A stretch of 45,676 bases of DNA, from assembly GCA_937946835.1 (NCBI GenBank), contig CALFAV010000010.1, positions 1-45,676 on the forward strand, read 5' to 3'. Shown one piece after another: positions 40,090 to 45,676 of the stretch (its first letter is position 1; every line of letters starts with the position of its first letter). This DNA comes from an uncultured Verrucomicrobiae bacterium (GTDB lineage: Bacteria > Verrucomicrobiota > Verrucomicrobiia > Limisphaerales > J093). The notes beneath the pieces were generated by a model. It made no database searches, was not told the DNA's origin, and saw nothing but the letters and a program-made list of their open reading frames with translations. The position numbers were made by a program, and so were the translations under genes.

Positions 40090-40818
40090 TCACGGGGTTC
40101 GGGCCGGGGAAGGTCCGGCGGTTTTCTGGAACTCCGGCACCGCCGCGCGCAAAAACTCCCGGGCCCGGGCCGCGGCCCGTTCCTCCTGCCCCGGCGGGCA
40201 CACCACAAACGCGCTCACATACGCCCAGCGCGGCATCACTCCGCGCCGGATCAAATCCCACGCCAGCCAGCCCACCCGTCCCCAGTGGCTGGCCGTCAGA
40301 CGGCCGTCGGCCACAAACCAGAACAAATACACCCCGCTCCAGCGCGTCGGCCGCCCGTCCGGCAACTGCCCCAGCCGGCGGGTGGTGAACTGCCGCACCG
40401 GCAGGGTGTACGGATGCGGCCGGTCCAGACTCAGGCTGGTGGTCGTCCGCGCCACGATCTGCCAGCCCTGCGAGGTCAGACAGTATTCCGGCTTGTGAAT
40501 GCTGGTCCGGTCCGTGCCCATTAACACCACCCCCAGCAACACCTCGAACCCGTCCGGCGCCCGGTACAACCGGCGCGCCAGACTGGTGTCCTTGGGCAGC
40601 ACCTCCCATTCGAGGGCCGCGGGCTCGACGTTCGTGGACACGTACTCCCCCACCCGCTCCGGCAACTCCACCCGCCCGCGCAACCCCTCCCCCGTCGGGA
40701 TCCAGCGCACCCCCGGCTCACCCAGCCGCTGGTGATATTTCAGGCGCGCCACCGCCCCGGCCGTCAGGGCCATGAGGGCCAACGCCGCCACACCCGTTTT
40801 CCAGGCCGTGCCGTTCAT
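40090..40818 (-). CDS. epsI: Exosortase-associated protein EpsI
   Basis: 242 residues with an N-terminal membrane helix (VAALALMALTAGAVA). The EpsI hallmark is present: IHKPEYCLTSQGW at 107-119, with conserved H108, P110, E111, C113 and G118-W119. Family members accompany exosortases and are needed for exopolysaccharide or PEP-CTERM-type sorting; the biochemical role is not settled. Its start overlaps the exosortase stop (ATGA, 40818-40815), so translation of the two is coupled. Confidence 0.9.
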   Translation of the reverse strand: MNGTAWKTGVAALALMALTAGAVARLKYHQRLGEPGVRWIPTGEGLRGRVELPERVGEYVSTNVEPAALEWEVLPKDTSLARRLYRAPDGFEVLLGVVLMGTDRTSIHKPEYCLTSQGWQIVARTTTSLSLDRPHPYTLPVRQFTTRRLGQLPDGRPTRWSGVYLFWFVADGRLTASHWGRVGWLAWDLIRRGVMPRWAYVSAFVVCPPGQEERAAARAREFLRAAVPEFQKTAGPSPARTP

Positions 40819-41783
40819 GAAGGCTGCGCCACCACGTTGCCCACCTCACCGGGCCGGGGACTTTGCAACCAGCGCCCCACCGCCAACATCACCGCCAACG
40901 CCAGGCCGAAGGTCAAAAACCCGAACCACTCGTGCACAAAATCTCCCGCCGCCCGGCCAAAACCCTCCGCGGCGACGATGATACTGACCAGCCGCAGCAC
41001 GTTCCCGACCACGGCCAGCGGCAGCGCCAGCCCCACCATCACCAGCCGCTTCCAGGTCGTCTGAAAACTCACCACCCCGTACACCGAGGTCAGCACCAGC
41101 AGCGTCACCAGGCTGTTGATCCCGCTGCACGCCGCCGCCACCTCGTAATGGTACTGACCTTTCGGATCGAGCAACTGCACCCCCTCCTGCAGCACCGGGA
41201 TGCCCAACAGATGCCGGGCCAGGAACGCCGTCACATCGGTCGAAAACTGCCGCAGCGGCACGGTCAGGGGATCCGCCAGATCGCCCACCGGCACACAAAA
41301 CACCAGCAACACCACCGGAAAGGCAATCGCCCGGGCCAGCGGCCAGCCCCACACCATCGCCACCAGCGCGTAAATCCCCAAAAGCATCGCCACCACCGAC
41401 ACCCGGGGTTGCTGCACCGCAAACCCCAGCCAGTGCAGCACCCCCGCCCCGGCCAGGCCCACCAGCCCCGGCCACCACGGCGCCGTCGGAATCTGCTCCA
41501 GTCGCTTCCGCTGCCACCACAGCAGCCCCAGCACCACCAGCGGCATCAACGGCCCGTGGCTGTCCTGGGAGCCGGCCCGGCTGTAGGTCATGTTCAACCA
41601 GCCCAACAGCGAGGGCGTGGCGACATAGCCGAAGGTGGGGTTGCCCAGAAAATGAAACACGGCCAGCCACGCCGCCAGCAACGTGAAAAACAGTCCCTTG
41701 CGCGGAATGGCCCGCCACACCACCGGCAGCTCCGCGCGGAGTTCATCCAGCGCGGTCGTGTGCTTGTGCGGCGTCTCACCCAT
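40815..41783 (-). CDS. xrt: Exosortase (EpsH/Xrt family)
   Basis: 322 residues with about eight membrane helices. The catalytic residues of the exosortase/archaeosortase family are visible: C219 in VAAACSGINS, R264 in GNVLRLVSII and H284 in GDFVHEWFGF. The family cleaves and anchors proteins that carry a C-terminal sorting tail (PEP-CTERM or lineage variants), a transpeptidase-like reaction at the inner membrane. It is the first gene of the minus-strand exopolysaccharide block and overlaps epsI by 4 bases. None of the secreted proteins in this window has an obvious PEP-CTERM tail, so its substrates lie elsewhere or use another signal. Confidence 0.94.
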   Translation of the reverse strand: MGETPHKHTTALDELRAELPVVWRAIPRKGLFFTLLAAWLAVFHFLGNPTFGYVATPSLLGWLNMTYSRAGSQDSHGPLMPLVVLGLLWWQRKRLEQIPTAPWWPGLVGLAGAGVLHWLGFAVQQPRVSVVAMLLGIYALVAMVWGWPLARAIAFPVVLLVFCVPVGDLADPLTVPLRQFSTDVTAFLARHLLGIPVLQEGVQLLDPKGQYHYEVAAACSGINSLVTLLVLTSVYGVVSFQTTWKRLVMVGLALPLAVVGNVLRLVSIIVAAEGFGRAAGDFVHEWFGFLTFGLALAVMLAVGRWLQSPRPGEVGNVVAQPS

Positions 41784-41862
41784 GCGGCAAACGAGGCAGC
41801 ATCACACCCCGCCCGCCGCGCCCTGACAATCCAAAACCGGCGCCGGCGCATCCAACGCCGCG

Positions 41863-41999
41863 CGGGCGTTCCGCCCGGCGGGTCTGCCGTAGCGCAGATT
41901 GGTAATCTGCCGTGTCGCCGGCTGAGAGCCGGCACACGGGGACACCCCCACGGCGCGGATTGCCAATCCGCAATCCGGCCGACTGCCAGTCGGCGCTAC
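41863..41999. repeat. Array of perfect 7-3-7 hairpins enclosed by an outer stem
   Basis: Within the gap between exosortase and the URO-D-family gene, four perfect 7-bp stems with 3-nt loops occur in a row: 41894-41910 (loop GGT), 41917-41933 (loop GAG, lengthened by CGTGT 41911-41915 with ACACG 41934-41938), 41955-41971 (loop GCC) and 41978-41994 (loop GCC). A 4-bp stem lies at 41938-41948. GTAGCGC at 41889-41895 is complementary to GCGCTAC at 41993-41999, so the whole set can fold as a closed multi-branch. A further 6-bp hairpin is at 41863-41877. Stem sequences differ from one another; only the geometry repeats. Confidence 0.75.
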
Positions 42000-42068
42000 C
42001 ACCCCCGCAGCGGCGGGACGCCCGGCCCGGCGGCGGGACCGACATCCCCACGAGCCCCCGGTCCCGCA

Positions 42069-43292
42069 TCAGCCCGCGGCCGCACCCGCAAACTCCCGCA
42101 CGGCCTCAAACAACGCCACGATGTTCTCCGGCGGCACGTTCGCCTGGATGTTGTGCACCGGCGCAAACACGTACCCCCCGCCCCGGCTGAAGACCTCGAG
42201 GTTGGCTCGCGCCTCCCGCCGCACCTCCGCCGGCGTTCCAAAGGCCAGCGTGCGCTGCGGATCACACGCCCCGCCCCAAAAGACCAGCCGGTCGCCGAAC
42301 GTGTCCTTGAGCCGACGCGGCTCCATCCCCGCCGCGTTGATCTGGACCGGATTCAAAATGTCCACGCCCATTTCGACGATGGCCGGCAGCAGCGGGAAAA
42401 TCGCGCCGTCGGAGTGGAGCATCACCTTCCAGCGCGTGTGCGTGTGCACCCAGGCCAGCCCCCGCGCGTAAGCCGGTTGCACCAGTTCCCGAAACAGGCG
42501 CTCGGACAGAAACGGCGCGCGCTGCGTGCCGAAGTCGTCGCAGATTTGCAGCACCTGCACCCGGTCCCCCACCGCCGCGTGGAAGGCGTGCAGGTTGTCC
42601 AGCCAGGCGTCCACCAGCTTCGCGTACAGGGCCCGCACGTAATCCGGCTCGGTGGCCAGCGTGAGCATCCACTGCTCGAACCCGCCCTGCCCCAGCCCGA
42701 AGAACAACTCGTAGGGCGGTCCCAGGGGGGCCACGATCGCCTTGTCCGTGCCGGTGAACAGCGCCTCGGCCTGCCGGTGATAATGCTCGAGGGTCGCCCC
42801 GTCCAGCCGGGGCGGCTCCCAGCGCTCGAGCTCGGGGTGCAGCGCCCCGGGGTACTTCTCCATGCGGTCGAAGTAAAACCCGTCGCGCGGCATCCGGGCG
42901 ATCACCTCGCCGTTCCGACGCAGGACCAGGTCCCCGTTGGGTTCGGTCTCCGGCGCAAACCCGCCGGGCACCTCGACCGGCGTGCCGTCAAACAACCGCC
43001 AGGGCTTCCAGCCCTCGTTGCGGAGCCCGAAGGCCACCTCCGGCCGGTACAACCCCACACAATCCGCCCCGAACCGCTCCGCCACGTCCGGCTCGACCTC
43101 GGCCAGCATCTGGAACAGGTCAAACACCCGCACCGGACGCCGTCCGTGCAGGCCCAGATGCGCGCGCAAGCGGTGATACGCCGCGGCGGCGATGCCCGAC
43201 TGGCGCGTGCCGCCGAAATCCACCGGCACCCGGTCCACCGGCCGGCGCTCCAGGGCGGCCAGCACCCGCTCCCGCGAGGTCATGCCTCCCAC
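42069..43292 (-). CDS. Uroporphyrinogen decarboxylase family protein (probable corrinoid methyltransferase type)
   Basis: 407 residues, start ATG 43292 or 43283 (MTSRERVLAALER). The N-terminal T-S-R-E-R-V-L-A-A-L-x-R-x-x-V-D-R-V-P-V-D-F-G is the signature of the large URO-D-like family found in bacteria with many C1/corrinoid or demethylation functions. Later motifs are QICDDFG, MLHSDGAI (His-x-Asp), NPVQINAAGM, FWGGACDPQ and HNIQANVPPENI; the His and Cys in the last third may bind zinc, as in MtaA/MtbA-type methyltransferases. It lacks the N-terminal R-x-A-G-R motif of true HemE, so haem synthesis is unlikely. No corrinoid partner is seen nearby. It is divergent from the XRE gene. Confidence 0.88.
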   Translation of the reverse strand: MGGMTSRERVLAALERRPVDRVPVDFGGTRQSGIAAAAYHRLRAHLGLHGRRPVRVFDLFQMLAEVEPDVAERFGADCVGLYRPEVAFGLRNEGWKPWRLFDGTPVEVPGGFAPETEPNGDLVLRRNGEVIARMPRDGFYFDRMEKYPGALHPELERWEPPRLDGATLEHYHRQAEALFTGTDKAIVAPLGPPYELFFGLGQGGFEQWMLTLATEPDYVRALYAKLVDAWLDNLHAFHAAVGDRVQVLQICDDFGTQRAPFLSERLFRELVQPAYARGLAWVHTHTRWKVMLHSDGAIFPLLPAIVEMGVDILNPVQINAAGMEPRRLKDTFGDRLVFWGGACDPQRTLAFGTPAEVRREARANLEVFSRGGGYVFAPVHNIQANVPPENIVALFEAVREFAGAAAG

Positions 43293-43374
43293 GCTAGCCC
43301 CGCCCGCTGCCTGACGACAAGCCGGGGAGTCAATCAGGTGAAGCTCGGCAGCTTGGCGGCACTTTAGAACTCAT

Positions 43375-43416
43375 CGTCCATAGACTTTCCCGCGCCCCCG
43401 TCATGGACTTTCGGTC
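43375..43416 (+). promoter_or_regulatory. Possible controller-protein operator: repeated GTC..GACTTTC element
   Basis: Two near-copies, CGTCCATAGACTTTC (43375-43389) and CGTCATGGACTTTC (43399-43412), sit just upstream of the XRE start codon. The second runs on into GGTC, giving GACT-TTC-GGTC, one base from the GACT-N3-AGTC shape of controller-protein boxes in restriction-modification systems. The spacing of about 24 bases puts the copies on roughly the same helix face. This fits autoregulation by the XRE protein but is inferred from pattern alone. Confidence 0.4.
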
Positions 43417-43602
43417 ATGTCAAAACGTGACCCGACGCTGGCGGCGTTCGGGATGAGTCTCCGGCGCTGGCGGGAAGCCAAAAACCTAACCCAGGAGCAA
43501 CTGGCCGAGAAGGCGGACCTCGACCAGACCTACATCAGCGGCATTGAGCGGGGGCTGCGCAATCCCGGCATCAAAAACGTCGTCCGGCTGGCGAGAGGGT
43601 GA
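43417..43602 (+). CDS. Short XRE-family HTH regulator, possibly truncated
   Basis: 61 residues, nearly all helix-turn-helix: FGMSLRRWREAKNLTQEQLAEKADLDQTYISGIERGLRNPGIKNVVRLARG. It has the conserved L-T-Q-E-x-L-A and Y-I-S-x-I-E-R-G-x-R-N-P positions. Controller proteins and other short XRE regulators usually continue with another 10-30 residues after the R-L-A-R-A position; here a TGA follows R-L-A-R-G, so the last helix may be lost by a frameshift. It is probably a DNA-binding autoregulator of the adjacent restriction-type genes. The HNH gene converges on it, with a 34-base gap. Confidence 0.85.
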   Translation: MSKRDPTLAAFGMSLRRWREAKNLTQEQLAEKADLDQTYISGIERGLRNPGIKNVVRLARG

Positions 43603-43636
43603 GGTGTGCGGCTCTGGGTTTCGGCCCAGTGTGGTT

Positions 43637-44434
43637 TCACGATTTCCGAAAAACCTTCGCCCGGTGCTCGGCCAGGAACCTCAGCTCCGGCGGGACCGCG
43701 TCGGCCGGCAGATGCAGGGGCTGGCCCGCGTAAGCCCCGAAGTTGTCCGCCACCGCCTTCTCCGCCAGCGCGGCCTTGAGCTGCGGCGACAGTAGGAGTC
43801 TCAGGTGGTCGTCAAATGCAATCAACCCTTGATCAAACGCCGCGTCATGCAGGCGCGACAGGCACAGGCCGTTGCGGAGGTTGAGCCGTTCCTGCGGATG
43901 CGTGCCCCAGGGCAGGATGTGCGACGCCACCAACAACTCGCGAATGCCCAGTTGCGTCACTCCGCAGCGTCCCCCGAAATTGTTCAGCACCGCTTCCCGG
44001 AAATACTCCTGACCGCGCCGCTGCTTCACCTGGGCCGGGGTTTCCGTGGGGCCGGTGGGAGGCCGTTTGCGGACGCGAATACCCTCCTTCGGCAGCACTT
44101 CCACCTCGCTGGATTCATCTGCGCCAAAGAGCCGACGCAAGCCCTCTTCGCTGGCTGGCACGGCTTCTTCCAGATGCTCATGGAACTCCTGCCAGACCTG
44201 CCGGTCGAGGGCGCTCACGCCTTCCAAGCCGCGGATGCCGCGCAGTTTCAAGGCCGGGTCGAGCGAGGCGAAGTTGGACAACTTCATGGCCACGCTGCTG
44301 GGGCCGCGCCCGAGCCTTTTCGCCAACGCCACGATCGCCGGATGGCGGGCGTGCAACTGGCCAAACGTAAGCTTGTGGTAAAGATTCAGCACCACCAGCA
44401 GTTCGTCGCGAGTCCATCGTTTACCCGCAGCCAT
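43637..44434 (-). CDS. HNH endonuclease
   Basis: 265 residues from ATG 44434 (MAAGKRWTRDELLVVLNLYHKL); the frame stays open upstream to 45250, but that extension is antisense to better coding signal and is left out. The N-terminal 90 residues resemble the SAP/Myb-like DNA-binding start of bacterial HNH proteins (GPSSVAMKLSNFASLDP). The C-terminal HNH_2-type domain has GGRCGVTQLGIRELLVASHILPW (C157, H172), N188 and LSRLHDAAFDQG (H196, D197, D201). Such proteins are common as standalone or restriction-type nucleases on defence islands. It neighbours a controller-like XRE gene and a vsr gene; no methyltransferase is present in the window. Confidence 0.88.
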   Translation of the reverse strand: MAAGKRWTRDELLVVLNLYHKLTFGQLHARHPAIVALAKRLGRGPSSVAMKLSNFASLDPALKLRGIRGLEGVSALDRQVWQEFHEHLEEAVPASEEGLRRLFGADESSEVEVLPKEGIRVRKRPPTGPTETPAQVKQRRGQEYFREAVLNNFGGRCGVTQLGIRELLVASHILPWGTHPQERLNLRNGLCLSRLHDAAFDQGLIAFDDHLRLLLSPQLKAALAEKAVADNFGAYAGQPLHLPADAVPPELRFLAEHRAKVFRKS

Positions 44435-44522
44435 GCGCCCAGCTTGCCATCTGTGCCGTTTTGAGGCGAGCCCAGAAAGGGCTTGCCGCCGGCAGCAAGC
44501 CTGGCCAGGTAGTGACGCCAGC

Positions 44523-44830
44523 ATGGCGACCAACGACGACAGACAACGCGGCGGAAAGCGCGCCGGGTACTGTATTTTGTAAACACGCTTTGTCAGGGGC
44601 CGGTCCCGGCGCTGAGCAACAAACAGGGCTATATCGTCTTTGACACCGAGCTGGAGGCCCAGCGCGAAATCGCTGACCACCAGATCACGCGGCTTCAGCA
44701 GTTCCTCGACGGGGAGCGCGAGTTTGAGGATGCCATCGCGGTCGAGGAATACGTCGTCCGAGTTACGCTCCATCCGGACGGCGTGATCACGGACGCGGAA
44801 GGCCGCTGCTTTGGTCCAGAGGTTGCGTAG
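44523..44830 (+). pseudogene. Frameshifted remnant of a small hypothetical protein
   Basis: An ATG at 44523 opens MATNDDRQRGGKRAGYCIL and then meets TAA at 44578-44580. A different frame, which has no usable start codon, carries convincing protein sequence (VLYFVNTLCQGPVPALSNKQ; GYIVFDTELEAQREIADH; LQQFLDGEREFEDAIAVEEY; VTLHPDGVITDAEG) to TAG 44828-44830. The simplest reading is one gene of about 95 codons broken by an indel near 44570. I recall similar small proteins of unknown function near restriction genes, but this was not checked. Confidence 0.55.
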
Positions 44831-45349
44831 CCGCAGCCTGAGGCCTTTGCCGCCAAGCATGGCGGTTCGGAACAGAGCGCCCGGCCCGACCGGCTGAACT
44901 TCGGCGGCCTCCATCGCGTTGGCCAACGGCACGCGGCCACGAAGCTGACAATGACGCTGGCCGGCTACGACGCCGCACGCGGGCCCATCACGGATGCGAG
45001 CGGCTGCCTCGCGCTGGTGAGCGACGCGGCCGAGGTGGCGGCGGCCTGGTCGTTTGCCAAGATTCTGGAGCACTGGTCGCGCAAGCACCCCAGGGCGGTT
45101 TATGTGCCGTCGCGCTGCCGGACCGAGCCGCACCGGCAATATGCCTACGGCCACAAGGTGTGGCGGGCCGAAGGCACGGATGCGCTGCGCTGGCTGGCGG
45201 CCCTGGCAAAGGGCGCGGTCTATTACGATCCGGGCATCAAGCTGGAACACGCTTCAACCGACCTGGAACTGAAACGGCGCAGCCAGTTCCGCGTGGCCTC
45301 CGGACAGATCGGCACCCTGTACGAGCGGGTGGAGACCGTGGAGCTGTGA
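44831..45349 (+). pseudogene. 5'-truncated gene, C-terminal part of a possible restriction-associated protein
   Basis: Directly after the TAG at 44828-44830 the same frame stays open for 172 codons and reads as a genuine protein interior: GGLHRVGQRHAATKLTMTL, AAAWSFAKILEHWSRKHPRA, VYVPSRCRTEP, GAVYYDPGIKLEHAS and LKRRSQFRVASGQIGTLYE. The first ATG is only at 44951, well inside the conserved-looking part, so the 5' end has probably been lost at a junction near 44830. I associate this C-terminal pattern with restriction-type proteins that travel with vsr, but the family name is uncertain. If expressed from 44951 it would be 132 residues. Confidence 0.5.
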
Positions 45350-45433
45350 ACAGGCCGCGAGAAAGCGCCAAGAACACTGGGGCGATTGGGAGTGCGCCGG
45401 CCGAGCGCCACGGCGACGGGTGGGCGGAGCGCA

Positions 45434-45505
45434 GGGTGGGACGCGTTCCACCGCGTCCCGCCCGACCGCGGGGGGCGCGATCGGGGACGGCGTGGAAACC
45501 GTCCC
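45434..45505. repeat. Pair of GGGACG-type hairpins before vsr
   Basis: In the 200-base gap before vsr, 45434-45445 pairs with 45452-45463 (12 bp with one G-T pair, 6-nt loop; core GGGACGCG/CGCGTCCC). 45484-45490 pairs with 45499-45505 (GGGACGG/CCGTCCC, 8-nt loop). The loops contain related words (TTCCAC and, inverted, GTGGAA), so the two look like variants of one element. Otherwise the gap shows no gene. Confidence 0.6.
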
Positions 45506-45549
45506 TCCCGGCCCACCGCACCGGCCGGGCATCTAGGCGTTAAGAAACA

Positions 45550-45676
45550 ATGCCCGACGTCTTCACCCGGCCCCAGCGCGCGGCGGTGATGGCGCGCATC
45601 CGCTCCCGCGGCAATCGGGCCACGGAGCTGGCGCTGGCGCGGCTGCTCCGCCGGCACGGCCTGACCGGCTGGCGCC
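45550..45676 (+). CDS. vsr: Very short patch repair (Vsr-type) endonuclease, 5' end only
   Basis: The window ends 42 codons into this gene. MPDVFTRPQRAAVMARIRSR, then GNRATELALARLLRRHGLTG and W-R matches the Vsr start: an N-terminal helix with Q-R-x-x-V-M-x-x-I-R-x-x-x-N-x-x-T-E-L-x-L-A-x-L-L-R. Vsr nicks next to T-G mismatches that arise from deamination of methylated cytosine, so it normally accompanies a cytosine-5 methyltransferase, expected beyond the window edge. The catalytic part is not visible here. The ATG at 45550 follows an A-rich stretch (AAGAAACA) without a Shine-Dalgarno. Confidence 0.85.
   Translation, partial: MPDVFTRPQRAAVMARIRSRGNRATELALARLLRRHGLTGWR

Noticed and set aside
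41863..41999. CRISPR array or rho-independent terminator
   Set aside because: The stems differ in sequence with no spacer/repeat alternation, and there is no T-tract.
42069..43292. HemE (haem biosynthesis)
   Set aside because: The N-terminal Arg-rich substrate motif of true uroporphyrinogen decarboxylase is missing and the sequence follows the corrinoid-methyltransferase-like branch.
44435..45250. Upstream extension of the HNH gene on the minus strand
   Set aside because: The extension is antisense to plus-strand sequence with better protein character, and the DNA-binding start at 44434 matches a natural N-terminus.

Overview
The window looks like chromosome from a high-GC free-living verrucomicrobium (Limisphaera/Pedosphaera-like). 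The basis is a prepilin-like protein with the FTLIELLVVIAIIG start and an H-x9-DG tail, a pilus-like gene block resembling Akkermansia Amuc_1098-1101, very large secreted Calx-beta/delta-60 proteins, an exosortase/EpsI pair and few visible Shine-Dalgarno sites. This placement is inferred from gene content; no rRNA or tRNA gene was seen.

Layout. 1-690 is non-coding and packed with perfect short hairpins. 691-1575 (-) is a prepilin-like protein and 2140-2862 (+) a membrane-anchored SAM methyltransferase. 3257-10494 (+) is a compact three-gene cassette: TIR plus STAND-type NTPase, then winged helix plus about 15 TPR-like repeats, then a multi-pass patatin-like phospholipase. The first two genes share one reading frame and are separated only by a TGA and one codon. 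The second and third overlap by ATGA. I consider this the best candidate for an undescribed immune or signalling system in the window.

10617-41783 is one long minus-strand run. Read in the direction of transcription it starts with exosortase, EpsI, a polyprenyl glycosylphosphotransferase and a UDP-glucuronate decarboxylase (exopolysaccharide and protein sorting). Next come a PilM-PilN fusion, Amuc_1100-like and Amuc_1099-like proteins and a secretin divided over two genes. These are followed by secreted proteins of unknown role, a subtilase, coaE, and a 2871-residue metalloprotease/Calx-beta/delta-60 protein. Four of the secreted proteins end in the same kind of module (Y-x-V/L ... L-x-x-W ... 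F/Y-Y-R-V/G), so the secretin block may serve the cargo encoded next to it.

41784-42068 holds a striking array of 7-3-7 hairpins enclosed by an outer 7-bp stem. 42069-43292 (-) is a uroporphyrinogen-decarboxylase-family protein. 43375-45676 appears to be a decayed restriction-modification-type island: a short XRE regulator with a possible repeated operator, an HNH endonuclease, two broken gene remnants, further hairpins, and the start of a Vsr-type endonuclease cut by the window end.
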